The notes under the pieces were generated by a model that saw only the letters and a list, made by a program, of their open reading frames with translations, did not search any database and was not told the origin of the DNA. From IMG/VR virus record IMGVR_UViG_3300046736_000099, positions 1-36,307 of that record: DNA of 36,307 nt. One strand, 5' to 3'. Every line of letters begins with the position of its first letter. Position 1 is the first letter of the stretch. Positions 8,057 through 14,406 of this stretch are shown piece by piece. Made by a program: the position numbers and the translations under genes. This DNA comes from a virus.

Positions 8057-8257
8057 CTACGCCCCCGCCGGGGAGCAGATATGTTTTTTAGGTTGCCGAT
8101 TCAGCGCATACAGCCCGCAGGCGCAGCGCTCAACCGTTCGGGGTCTTCCAGTGCCGGGAGAGTTGGTGACGCGCCTGGACGAGGCTATGGAGGCGGCTAG
8201 GCTCAGTAATTCGGCCTCCGGGATTTTATGGCCGCAGGGGAGAGCGATAATCTTCAT
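8057..8257 (-). CDS. Small cysteine-containing protein upstream of int
   Basis: This 66-aa protein has LPCGHKIPEAELLSLAA at the N terminus and a C-terminal GRPRTVERCACG...HIC segment. The four cysteines and two histidines suggest a small zinc-binding fold. I recall similar short proteins, with GRPRT followed by a CxCG pair, in phages and soil-bacterial genomes, without a known role. It lies between an 88-aa gene and int in one transcription unit, so it could help control integration; that is a guess from position. Confidence 0.7.
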   Translation of the reverse strand: MKIIALPCGHKIPEAELLSLAASIASSRRVTNSPGTGRPRTVERCACGLYALNRQPKKHICSPAGA

Positions 8258-8266
8258 TATTTTGGC

Positions 8267-8533
8267 CTAGCGGAATAGTTTGGCACTATCGCCGAGGACG
8301 TCTTCTTCCGGCTGTGCGCCGCGATCACCAAGAGCAGCAACGCAGGCATCGGCGATTTCGTTATTCATGCGGCGTTCTTTGGACCGGCGGTCGTCCTCGG
8401 CTTGCAATGTCTTCCCCCAGGAGTTACCCATCAGGCTGCAGTCGTTCTGGCAGTCGATCAAGTGCTGTAGGTCGCTATCGCTGATCGCTCTCAGCGTGTC
8501 CGGGGTTAGTTGGTTGATCTGATCTTGGGTCAT
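8267..8533 (-). CDS. Small hypothetical protein, first gene of the int unit
   Basis: This 88-aa, mostly helical and acidic protein starts MTQDQINQLTPDTLRAISDSDL. It shows no recognised domain. The ATG at 8533 follows a good ribosome site (AGAGGA, 9 bases upstream) and lies about 40 bases behind the promoter at 8581-8609, which supports it as a real first gene of the integration operon. It could be a directionality or regulatory factor, but no DNA-binding motif is evident. Confidence 0.7.
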   Translation of the reverse strand: MTQDQINQLTPDTLRAISDSDLQHLIDCQNDCSLMGNSWGKTLQAEDDRRSKERRMNNEIADACVAALGDRGAQPEEDVLGDSAKLFR

Positions 8534-8580
8534 TTTCGTTGTCCTCTGCCGGGCTGCTTTCGCCTCTGCCCTACTCTTTA

Positions 8581-8609
8581 ATCATAAAACACCTGGTGTT
8601 TTGTGTCAA
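8581..8609 (-). promoter_or_regulatory. Strong sigma70-type promoter for the int unit
   Basis: On the minus strand TTGACA (8609-8604) and TATGAT (8586-8581) are separated by exactly 17 bases. The -35 box is perfect and the -10 box has five of six consensus bases. Transcription would start near 8574 and reach the ATG at 8533 after a leader of about 40 bases. A palindrome fills the spacer, so the promoter is almost certainly regulated. Confidence 0.85.
8586..8602. promoter_or_regulatory. Operator 1: perfect 17-bp palindrome
   Basis: AAAACACC-T-GGTGTTTT has two perfect 8-bp half-sites around one central base. It occupies the promoter spacer and touches the -10 box. A protein bound here would exclude RNA polymerase. 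Its binder is unknown; the excisionase-like HTH protein and the RHH proteins of this genome are candidates. Confidence 0.8.
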
Positions 8610-8612
8610 TCT

Positions 8613-8629
8613 AAATCAGCAGGTGTTTT
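8613..8629. promoter_or_regulatory. Operator 2: imperfect copy upstream of the -35 box
   Basis: AAATCAGC-A-GGTGTTTT keeps one perfect half-site and six of eight bases of the other. Its centre (8621) is 27 bp from that of operator 1 (8594), and it lies just upstream of the -35 box. Two sites suggest cooperative binding. Confidence 0.65.
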
Positions 8630-8685
8630 GATTTTTTGTTAATAGACCCGGCGTTAGCGTCAACGGTTTAATGGCAAGGAGCCGA

Positions 8686-8925
8686 CTACGTCTTTGCCGC
8701 CTCGATAAACTTCTCCAGGTCTCTGAGACGGAAGCGCGGGCGGCTGTCGATGTTCACCGCGATGAGCCGGCCGCTCGTCATGAAGTTCCGCACCTGCTCC
8801 CGGCTGCAGGCCAGGAACTGGGCCGCCTCGTCCATCGTGTACAGGTCTTTAGGCGGGATGCCCTTCTTCACTTCTTCCACGATCATGGAAGCCACTTCTT
8901 TCGCCCACGCTTCGGCGCCGCTCAT
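8686..8925 (-). CDS. Excisionase-like winged-helix DNA-binding protein
   Basis: This 79-aa protein carries a MerR/excisionase-type HTH (HTH_17) at residues about 28-74: LYTMDEAAQFLACSREQVRNF, followed by SGRLIAVNIDSRPRFRLRDLEKFI. Such small proteins act as Xis or as regulators. It is the last gene of the long early operon and lies directly upstream of the operator-promoter of the integrase unit. That position suits a factor that bends attP DNA or represses int. The start is preceded only by a moderate GAAAGG site. Confidence 0.8.
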   Translation of the reverse strand: MSGAEAWAKEVASMIVEEVKKGIPPKDLYTMDEAAQFLACSREQVRNFMTSGRLIAVNIDSRPRFRLRDLEKFIEAAKT

Positions 8926-8956
8926 ACTGCTACCAGCCTTTCTTCCACCGCTTCGC

Positions 8957-9115
8957 TCACCACACCCACCCCTTGCTCATCGCCCAGCAGATCGACACCA
9001 ACATGCAGAGCGCGAACAGCCGCACGAGCCAGCGGTCGTCTTCCAGATCCTCCTGCCGTCGCTGCTCCTCTCGCTCCCACCGGTTAGGGTCCTCGTCCTC
9101 GTCCCGGCGTTTCAC
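8957..9115 (-). CDS. Small membrane protein with charged N terminus (GTG start)
   Basis: This 52-aa protein begins VKRRDEDEDPNRWEREEQRRQEDLEDD. It ends in one hydrophobic segment, about residues 29-48 (LVRLFALCMLVSICWAM). I chose GTG at 9115 over the upstream ATG at 9142 because GTGA overlaps the stop of the preceding gene by four bases, as in neighbouring gene pairs. A single C-terminal helix fits a tail-anchored protein. It could be a lysis or superinfection factor, but nothing specific supports that. Confidence 0.6.
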   Translation of the reverse strand: MKRRDEDEDPNRWEREEQRRQEDLEDDRWLVRLFALCMLVSICWAMSKGWVW

Positions 9116-9417
9116 TTCGCCTCGGCCTCGCTGACAGCACATGCGGCGACCTCCATTTCGGCGAGTTTGCCATTGGCTTCATCGAGCCGGTCGAGCGCCT
9201 CATCGCGTTCACGCCTGGCGGCCGCGAGTTCGAGCTCGGTCTCCTGCATGCGCGCGGCGCCGAGGATCGCCGCGGCCGACTGCCGCATGTCGATGACGTC
9301 GTGGGCGTCCATGTCGGCGATCTTGTAGAGGGCGGCGGCCAGCCGGGCGGCGATGTTTTTGTAGCCGTCGCGCTCGACTTCGATCTGCCGGTTCCGGTCC
9401 TTCGCGTTTACTCGCAT
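9112..9417 (-). CDS. Coiled-coil hypothetical protein
   Basis: This 101-aa protein has a coiled-coil C-terminal half (ELELAAARRERDEALDRLDEANGKLAEME at about residues 60-90) and a helical N-terminal half. No catalytic motif is seen. Its ATG lies inside the end of the preceding gene after AAGGGGAAGC, so translation is coupled on both sides. Small coiled-coil proteins with RDEAL repeats are common in phage early operons and have no assigned role. Confidence 0.65.
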   Translation of the reverse strand: MRVNAKDRNRQIEVERDGYKNIAARLAAALYKIADMDAHDVIDMRQSAAAILGAARMQETELELAAARRERDEALDRLDEANGKLAEMEVAACAVSEAEAK

Positions 9418-9791
9418 TGCTTCCCCTTTTCCTCGGCCGCCTGCTCGATGAGAAACTCTTCAGCGAAATAGTCGCCCATCCCCAACACGGCGCCACGCTC
9501 GTTCCAGCCGTCGCGGGCAATCTCCGCGGCACAGCGGGCCTGTTCCCGCCGGGTACATTCCATGGCCGGCGTAGTAAGTTCCGCCGTTTTCACTTGTGGT
9601 CCCTCCGGTTCAAAAATCGCGTCCGGCTCGCCGTGCCGCCGCCGTAGTTCGCCGTTCCAGGCGTCGTAGAGTTTATCCATGAGTTCGCCCGCCGGCGCCT
9701 CGTGATTGGCCGCTCCGGCGCCGGGTTCGGTGACGCCCATCTCGGCGAGCAGATGCTCCACCGCCGTCATCAGTTCGTTTGTCTCAGGCAT
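9408..9791 (-). CDS. Hypothetical early protein
   Basis: This 127-aa acidic protein starts MPETNELMTAVEHLLAEMGV. I chose ATG at 9791 rather than an upstream GTG/TTG-type start at 9824 because the upstream codons overlap a short membrane-protein gene. Residues about 70-125 contain CTRREQARCAAEIARDGWNERGAVLGMGD, which resembles short segments in other phage early proteins. No known domain. The 3' end overlaps the next gene by 10 bases. Confidence 0.6.
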   Translation of the reverse strand: MPETNELMTAVEHLLAEMGVTEPGAGAANHEAPAGELMDKLYDAWNGELRRRHGEPDAIFEPEGPQVKTAELTTPAMECTRREQARCAAEIARDGWNERGAVLGMGDYFAEEFLIEQAAEEKGKQCE

Positions 9792-9882
9792 GGAATAGTA
9801 AGCTCCAGACGATAACGGCCACATAAGCGGCCAGCCCGACGATGACGGCAGCGAACGCGCATTCCAGGTAACGCGGCTTCAT
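9784..9882 (-). CDS. 32-aa single-helix membrane protein
   Basis: This very short gene encodes MKPRYLECAF followed by AAVIVGLAAYVAVIVWSLLF and HA. That is a basic N terminus, one clear transmembrane helix (about residues 10-30) and a short tail. It starts with ATGA overlapping the previous stop and has GGAGAG seven bases upstream, so it is probably translated. It overlaps the following gene by eight bases. Such micro-proteins include phage holin-like and membrane-regulator peptides; the role is unknown. Confidence 0.62.
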   Translation of the reverse strand: MKPRYLECAFAAVIVGLAAYVAVIVWSLLFHA

Positions 9883-10076
9883 CGAGATCTCTCCAGCTGC
9901 TCGGAAGTGGAACTCCGCTGCGCTCGCCGTTGTTCCCGCTTCCGAGCAGCCCGCCTATTGTCACCGGCCCAAAGTTCGATCGCGTGCCATAGGTCGCTCC
10001 TCGAAGGCCCGTAGATGAGGAGCAGCAAGCCGGATATGAGGGCGGCGAAGATACACCACGCAGTAAGATCGCTCAC
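9879..10076 (-). CDS. Small membrane protein with basic tail (GTG start)
   Basis: This 65-aa protein has one transmembrane helix at residues 5-23 (TAWCIFAALISGLLLLIYG). An amphipathic WHAIELWAG segment follows, then a highly basic tail (RRAARKREQRRAQR). It starts with GTG at 10076 in a GTGA overlap with the preceding stop and ends in an ATGA overlap with the 32-aa membrane gene. The two adjacent membrane proteins may act together, for example as a holin/antiholin-like pair. This is inference only. Confidence 0.65.
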   Translation of the reverse strand: MSDLTAWCIFAALISGLLLLIYGPSRSDLWHAIELWAGDNRRAARKREQRRAQRSSTSEQLERSR

Positions 10077-10309
10077 GGTTTAACCTCCGAGCCTGCCGGT
10101 TCGGCTGTTACGTGGAGCGCCTTTCGCAACCGGTCTATGGAGACGCCTGTGTGCAGGGTGTCCTTCCAGAACGGCGTGTCCCAGCGGGCGATGACGGCGC
10201 GGGCGGCTTCGGCCAGGAAGTCGAGCTTCACCCGGAGCTTGACCGTCCGCATGTTGGCGGCCATGAGATCCTTCCGCAACGCCTTCAGTAGCTCGCTATC
10301 GGTTGGCAT
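10073..10309 (-). CDS. Hypothetical early protein
   Basis: This 78-aa protein starts MPTDSELLKALRKDLMAANMR. I chose ATG at 10309 because GGAGGT lies at good spacing upstream; the longer frame starting at 10372 overlaps the previous gene more deeply. Its content is amphipathic helices, then ARWDTPFWKDTLHTGVSIDRLRKAL. No known family. It is coupled to the next gene through a GTGA overlap. Confidence 0.65.
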   Translation of the reverse strand: MPTDSELLKALRKDLMAANMRTVKLRVKLDFLAEAARAVIARWDTPFWKDTLHTGVSIDRLRKALHVTAEPAGSEVKP

Positions 10310-10766
10310 CAGGGATACCTCCGAGGGCGGCAGCCGCCACATCAAGGCAAACCGCGACGCAGTGCCGGTCATCGTCCCGGCTGCGGCTTTCCTGCGCCGT
10401 CCGGTAGCACCCCGCGTGGATCCTCTCCAGCGCCGTCCGCATCCGCTCCTCGATCGCCTCCGCGGCCCGCCGCTCCTCGGCTAGGCGATTGTTCGACTCC
10501 AGTAGGAAATCGCGGCGCTCCCGTAACTCGCGCACCTCCTCCCTCGTGCAGGCGATGCACTGTGTGAACGGCTCCATCGCCGCGGTGTGCTCTATATGCC
10601 AGTGCGGCGGGCAGAACATGATCTCCCGCACCGCGTGCGCCGCCGCCCGCCAGGCTTCGCGCGATGGCTCGTCCATCTCCGGCCAGGGCCGCAGTACATC
10701 CCCCATGTACGTCCGATACCCTTCGTACGCCACCTGGGCATCCTCGACAACGGTCATCTCGCTCAT
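10296..10766 (-). CDS. Hypothetical early protein with paired Cys/His residues
   Basis: This 156-aa protein starts MSEMTVVEDAQVAYEGYRTYMGDV at 10766, behind a strong AGGAGGA site and in an ATGA overlap with the preceding gene. Longer frames upstream are only the shadow of that gene. The middle holds a FCPPHWHIEHTAAMEPFTQCIACTREEVREL segment with C and H residues that could bind a metal, followed by a coiled coil. The function is unknown. Confidence 0.65.
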   Translation of the reverse strand: MSEMTVVEDAQVAYEGYRTYMGDVLRPWPEMDEPSREAWRAAAHAVREIMFCPPHWHIEHTAAMEPFTQCIACTREEVRELRERRDFLLESNNRLAEERRAAEAIEERMRTALERIHAGCYRTAQESRSRDDDRHCVAVCLDVAAAALGGIPDANR

Positions 10767-11005
10767 CGTGCTTCCTCCTTCGCCCTTCTCTCCCGCTCCT
10801 GCCGGCCGGCTTCCTCGAGCACGTCGAGCGAGTAGACATCCACCGTTTGCGGATAAGCGCTCTTCGGGCTCCGCGGCTGCGGTAGCACCGGCACGAACCG
10901 CAGAAACCGCAGCGCGCCTTTCACCCGCCGGTGGAATAGCTCGTCCTCCCGTTGCTTCTCCGCGGCCGCGGCTTTCGCCTGTACATCGCCGAACTTGAGA
11001 TTCAT
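10763..11005 (-). CDS. Hypothetical early protein
   Basis: This 80-aa protein starts MNLKFGDVQAKAAAAEKQRE. ATG at 11005 overlaps the preceding stop as ATGA and is preceded by AAGGAAGG, so it is preferred over an in-frame ATG at 11065 that would overlap the previous gene by 64 bp. The N-terminal third is a charged helix, the middle is basic and proline-rich, and the end is again charged. No domain recognised. Confidence 0.6.
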   Translation of the reverse strand: MNLKFGDVQAKAAAAEKQREDELFHRRVKGALRFLRFVPVLPQPRSPKSAYPQTVDVYSLDVLEEAGRQERERRAKEEAR

Positions 11006-11217
11006 GTGGCAGCCTTCCTTCCGGCAGACCGCGAAGTCGAAACCGGCAAACTGGAAACATCGCATTGCACCCGCTCCTCGAGCGCCGTTAATCGCGCTGT
11101 TGTTTCCTGCAGGATCCGGTGCAGCCGGGCTATCTCGGCGTCGATCAGGTCGATACGTTTCTCGTTGGAGAGCGCTATTTCCTTCGCCGTCATCCAGGTG
11201 CGCTGTGGGTCGCTCAT
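11002..11217 (-). CDS. Small coiled-coil protein
   Basis: This 71-aa protein starts MSDPQRTWMTAKEIALSNEKRIDLI at 11217, in an ATGA overlap with the preceding gene. A helical core of about residues 18-50 (IDLIDAEIARLHRILQETTARLTALEERV) is a short coiled coil. No function can be assigned. Confidence 0.62.
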   Translation of the reverse strand: MSDPQRTWMTAKEIALSNEKRIDLIDAEIARLHRILQETTARLTALEERVQCDVSSLPVSTSRSAGRKAAT

Positions 11218-11633
11218 TGCGTCACCATCCCCTCCCGCGGCGACGCGATAAACGTGCCGCCCTGGCACACACAACGGCCCACAAGCGCGTAAGGCATGCC
11301 GCGGTACTCCGTGGTGCTTCGTACCCAGCCGCTTTCGCAGTAGCCGCAGAACCGCCTGGCCGGCCGGGTGTCGTCGAGCGGCGCCGGACTCTGCGCCTCC
11401 ACCCACACCCGCAACTCCCCGGGCGACGGCACCCGGTTCGTCTCCGGGTTGGCCGCGCGGCAGGTATCGGCCAGGATGGCGTCGACCGCCCCCCTGGCGA
11501 TCTGCTCGGTCACCGCGGCCTCCTGCAGCGCGTTGACCAGTTCCTGGAACCCGTTTACGCCGATCGAGGCGTAGTAGGGCAAGCCCTCCATGCGCTCGAT
11601 CTGGCGCTTACAGAATTGCTTAGTGAGCGGCAT
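11214..11633 (-). CDS. Replication-associated protein with zinc ribbon (putative)
   Basis: This 139-aa protein has an all-helical N-terminal part with VPSPGELRVWVEA (about 68-80). A C-terminal zinc-ribbon-like pattern follows: C96-x2-C99 (CGYC) and C121-x-C123. Proteins of this build often follow DUF1376 proteins in phage replication modules and may act as helicase-loader-like partners; that role is inferred from context. The start overlaps the DUF1376 gene by 14 bp. Confidence 0.65.
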   Translation of the reverse strand: MPLTKQFCKRQIERMEGLPYYASIGVNGFQELVNALQEAAVTEQIARGAVDAILADTCRAANPETNRVPSPGELRVWVEAQSPAPLDDTRPARRFCGYCESGWVRSTTEYRGMPYALVGRCVCQGGTFIASPREGMVTQ

Positions 11634-12426
11634 TGTCGTCCTCCAAAAGTTCGTAGCGGCCGGTTGGTTTGGCGGGCTGAACGATCACCGGCGGTTTTTT
11701 TTTCCAGCCTCCGGCGTCCAGCCACTTCTCGAGCGGCCTGGCGAAACGGTTGCCGTCGATAGACCAATGCGCGGCCCAGGAAAGCAAACCGCGGTGAACT
11801 TCGGCCATGAAGCCAGCGAATTTATCCGGGTCGCCGCCCAGCCGGTTCAGGTGGTTTTCGCAGAACAGCCAGGGGAAGCGCGGCTCGCATGGCGACGGAT
11901 GGATTTCGAGGAGGCGATCGACCCAGTACGCCGGTTCGCCTTCGGTCGGCAAAATCGGCTGGGGGGAGGGGGGGACTGCTACGGATGAGGATGCGGATGC
12001 GGATGCGGATGCGGATGGTTCGAACAGAATCGCGTTTTCGTTCGAACGCCCGTTCATGCGCCTATTGAACGGACGTTCAACGTCCGTTCGTTTTTTTGAG
12101 CGTCTCGCGGCTCCGGATTTCACCCCCGCGTTTCTTTTTTGCTCATGCCATCGCTCAAGTTCCGGACGGCGCTCGTCGACTTTCCAATGGAATAACCTTC
12201 TATCCTGCTCGTAAAACAACGGCTTTACAGCCTCCCAGCATTTCAGGAAATCCTTTAACTTGAAGGCGGCAATCGATGCCAACAGCGACTCTTCCATCGG
12301 TAATGATCCTTCGATCCAGCAGTAATCGAGTAGCTCACGGTAAAGGCACCGTTCAGCCGGCGATAGTTTAATCCTCGTTTCCGATGATCGCCAGTCGGCG
12401 ACGTACCAGGGGTAAGAGTGGATCAC
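11620..12426 (-). CDS. DUF1376 (YdaU-like) replication-initiation protein
   Basis: This 268-aa protein has an N-terminal DUF1376 domain, residues about 1-100 (YPWYVADWRSSETRIKLSPAERCLYRELLDYCW). The domain is found in phage and prophage proteins at the place of replication initiators. A basic stretch (RRSKKR) and a low-complexity SASASASASS linker follow, then a C-terminal domain of about residues 165-255. The linker is encoded by six near-identical hexamers at 11983-12018. The gene is coupled by ATGA to the nuclease gene upstream. It probably opens the phage origin or recruits the host helicase, as no helicase is encoded here. Confidence 0.82.
   Translation of the reverse strand: MIHSYPWYVADWRSSETRIKLSPAERCLYRELLDYCWIEGSLPMEESLLASIAAFKLKDFLKCWEAVKPLFYEQDRRLFHWKVDERRPELERWHEQKRNAGVKSGAARRSKKRTDVERPFNRRMNGRSNENAILFEPSASASASASSSVAVPPSPQPILPTEGEPAYWVDRLLEIHPSPCEPRFPWLFCENHLNRLGGDPDKFAGFMAEVHRGLLSWAAHWSIDGNRFARPLEKWLDAGGWKKKPPVIVQPAKPTGRYELLEDDNAAH
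11983..12018 (+). repeat. Hexanucleotide microsatellite GGATGC
   Basis: Six consecutive hexamers (GGATGA, four GGATGC, GGATGG) encode the Ser-Ala linker of the DUF1376 protein on the opposite strand. Length changes in steps of six would stay in frame and alter only linker length. A G-rich run (about 11961-11974) lies close by. Confidence 0.85.
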
Positions 12427-12962
12427 CCAGCGCCCCTTTCCCCGAACTCAAAACGGGCGGATTTAGCGGCTTTTATCCCGTCTAAGCAGATAGGAAAATC
12501 AGCAATCTGAAAGATGTAGAAGTATTGGTGCCTGGAAACTTTTGCCCAATCCGAACAACCTTCGTTGTATTCGCATTCATTAGGCCAGGCGACTGAGGCC
12601 GGTGTGTCATCGTCTGGAGGGCCAAAAAACATCACCGCCGTTTGCCCGGTGTGTAAGGCTAAGGCACACAGTTTGTCCTCTTCCAGCGTGCATCCGAAGT
12701 GGATTTCAGGCAGGCACGGTTTAATCTCAAGCCAGGTACTCGTCTTTGGAAGGAAGAAGTCCGGGAGATAACAGCCTATATCAATCCCATGCTGGCAGTT
12801 TAGACTCGGCCCGTATTTAGACAGGTCGTATCCTTCCGGCTCGTATTTCCATTCGATGCCGCAGGTATCAAAGAACACCGCCCAACGGGCCTCTAGACGG
12901 CTTCGAAAACGATAGCCTTTATACCGGGTTTCAATAGCTTTTACCGTCGTTTGCATACTCAT
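12423..12962 (-). CDS. Small PD-(D/E)XK nuclease
   Basis: This 179-aa protein starts MSMQTTVKAIETRYKGYRFRSRLEARWAVFF. The core is typical of phage PD-(D/E)XK nucleases: E24 in RSRLEARWA, then P67-D68 in YLPDFFLP and E79-x-K81 in WLEIKP. The start at 12962 is in an ATGA overlap with the rusA stop; an in-frame start at 12989 is less likely. The family often accompanies replication and Holliday-junction genes. Its likely role is DNA processing during replication or recombination. This gene and the next two look more A/T-rich than their neighbours. Confidence 0.8.
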   Translation of the reverse strand: MSMQTTVKAIETRYKGYRFRSRLEARWAVFFDTCGIEWKYEPEGYDLSKYGPSLNCQHGIDIGCYLPDFFLPKTSTWLEIKPCLPEIHFGCTLEEDKLCALALHTGQTAVMFFGPPDDDTPASVAWPNECEYNEGCSDWAKVSRHQYFYIFQIADFPICLDGIKAAKSARFEFGERGAG

Positions 12963-13387
12963 TCCACCCCCCGAATCCGGATAAGACAACCAGGCGATTC
13001 GAGGGCGTCCGGGTCCTCTCCGGGGAACACTTTTGCCAGCCGTCCGTACTCGACAATACGGGCATCGTCCTCGTAGACGCCGGCAATCGTCAGGGCGTCT
13101 TCTGTACTGCGCGCCAGCTTACTTAGGTCGGGTGCTGACTTGGGCCAGGTGCGCTTTGTTTTCGGCGCCGACTTAGGTTTTTTCATCGTGAAAATCATGT
13201 CGACGATGACTGGCCCGCAGATCATCGGCTGATTCCCCATTGCCTCCCGGGCGCACCAGGCGACGGAATCACGCCACGGTTTCACAAGTTTGGAGGACTC
13301 CGTGAGGATGGCGCGTCCCTTCACTATCCCCTTAAATGACTTGGATCCCTGTGGACCTGGAATTCCAAACACAACGATCTCAATCAC
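12959..13387 (-). CDS. rusA: RusA-family Holliday junction resolvase
   Basis: This 142-aa protein matches RusA in length and motifs. The N terminus IVVFGIPGPQGSKSF is followed by the catalytic block PDLSKLARSTEDALTIAGVYEDDARIVE, with D87, D97 and D107-D108 as metal ligands. It should cut four-way junctions made during phage replication and recombination and so clear DNA for packaging. The 5' end overlaps the HNH gene and the 3' end overlaps the small nuclease gene, each by four bases. Confidence 0.92.
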   Translation of the reverse strand: MIEIVVFGIPGPQGSKSFKGIVKGRAILTESSKLVKPWRDSVAWCAREAMGNQPMICGPVIVDMIFTMKKPKSAPKTKRTWPKSAPDLSKLARSTEDALTIAGVYEDDARIVEYGRLAKVFPGEDPDALESPGCLIRIRGVE

Positions 13388-13863
13388 TTTGACGCCCTCC
13401 TTTTATCTGGAGATCGAGTAAGCGCGTCCTCCTGCGACCAACCGTTATCCAGCCGCTGCCGCAGGGTGCTCCGGCTAATCCCGGTCCTTATTGACCAGTG
13501 GGAGAGCGGCATTGTTAGGCCGTTCATTGTCAGTCTCACAACGCATTCCCGGTTCGACTGTTGAATGTCAATGGTTGACCACCGGCAATTTTCCGGACTA
13601 TAACCCCGTTGATTGTCTATACGGTCGAGAGAGTGAACCGCCGATGGCCGCATTCCCATATCGGAGATGAAATTAGGAAATGATTTAAGCCACCGGTCAC
13701 AAACAGTTATCCCTCGCCCTCCATATCGGGCGTAGCTTTTGTTTGAAGGACAAACGCACCGCTTAATCATCGATCTCCAGGCGCCATATTCTGGCGTTCC
13801 ATACCCGCCGTGGCGTGGCATGAATTGACCATTGGCTTTGTGTTTTAAATTCACGTTTCCCAT
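13384..13863 (-). CDS. HNH homing-type endonuclease with HTH tail
   Basis: This 159-aa protein belongs to the free-standing phage HNH family. It has YGGRGITVCDRWLKSFPNF (about 47-65), then H77-S-L-D80-RIDN and Y88-SPENCRW (metal and DNA-binding core). A C-terminal helix-turn-helix-like segment follows, about 118-148 (LSHWSIRTGISRSTLRQRL). ATG at 13863 was chosen because the frame further upstream is only the shadow of the next gene. Such genes are often selfish insertions. Its DNA is visibly less GC-rich than the flanks, which suits recent acquisition. Confidence 0.85.
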   Translation of the reverse strand: MGNVNLKHKANGQFMPRHGGYGTPEYGAWRSMIKRCVCPSNKSYARYGGRGITVCDRWLKSFPNFISDMGMRPSAVHSLDRIDNQRGYSPENCRWSTIDIQQSNRECVVRLTMNGLTMPLSHWSIRTGISRSTLRQRLDNGWSQEDALTRSPDKRRASK

Positions 13864-13888
13864 CTGCGCTTCCCGCTCACTTTTCCAG

Positions 13889-14134
13889 CTAGCCGAACAT
13901 GAACTTGATGACCGGATCGTCGTTCGGGTCGTCCTTCGGATCGTCGTTCGGGTCAGCGGGCGGTGGATCCTGAGTAGGCCTATCAACGCCTTTCAAGACT
14001 CTCGCCAGCGCCTTCCGTACGTCCGGATCCAGGAAAATGGTGCTGGTGTCGCGGATCCCGTTGTTCGTGGTCAGGATAAGGTGGTAGCCGTCAGACTCGG
14101 CATACACGCCATCGCCGAGATAGGTCTTCTCCAT
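13889..14134 (-). CDS. Hypothetical protein with DDP-repeat tail
   Basis: This 81-aa protein starts MEKTYLGDGVYAESDGYHLILTTNNG, a pattern common in small phage proteins of unknown role (GDGVYA...G...LTT.NG). A C-terminal acidic, proline-rich tail holds three related copies of (N/K)DDP, encoded by near-repeats at about 13906-13960. The tail length may vary between relatives. It sits between the 83-aa gene and the HNH gene. Confidence 0.72.
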   Translation of the reverse strand: MEKTYLGDGVYAESDGYHLILTTNNGIRDTSTIFLDPDVRKALARVLKGVDRPTQDPPPADPNDDPKDDPNDDPVIKFMFG

Positions 14135-14386
14135 TTAGATACTCCTCCAGTAACCGGCGGCGTCAATCGCGTCCGGCTTCACCGTCACAAAACGTTTCAT
14201 TTTGTAGCAGGTTGGGGTTGGCTGTGGCTTCAGGTTTTTGTACGGCGGCGCTTGCTCCACATGGATCAAAAGCCGTGGTTCCAACCTGGCGTCTGGACGT
14301 TGCCAGCATTCCTTTACCCCGTAGGGATTCTTGCCGTTGTAAAAATCGTTCTCGCAGCCTTCGCAATGTTTTACGTCAATCGACAT
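14135..14386 (-). CDS. Small cysteine-rich hypothetical protein
   Basis: This 83-aa protein starts MSIDVKHCEGCENDFYNGKNPYGVKECW. C8, C11 and C27 plus C60 give a zinc-finger-like set. The rest (QPTPTCYKMKRFVTVKPDAIDAAGYWRSI) is basic. The gene lies immediately before the 81-aa gene and 20 bp after the SSB-like gene. It may assist the recombination proteins, but no family is recognised. Confidence 0.68.
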   Translation of the reverse strand: MSIDVKHCEGCENDFYNGKNPYGVKECWQRPDARLEPRLLIHVEQAPPYKNLKPQPTPTCYKMKRFVTVKPDAIDAAGYWRSI

Positions 14387-14406
14387 CTGGAAACCTCCCT
14401 GGTCTA

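Noticed and set aside
9770-9964. Minus-strand frame of 64 codons overlapping the 32-aa membrane gene
   Set aside because: Its sequence (MRVRCRHRRAGRLCGRYRL) is a typical GC-rich shadow, while the alternative frame gives a clean membrane helix, an ATGA-coupled start and a ribosome site.
13906-13960. CRISPR-like or regulatory repeat
   Set aside because: The near-repeats encode the PNDDPKDDPNDDP tail of the 81-aa protein and have no spacers or regular array. No CRISPR array or cas genes were found anywhere.
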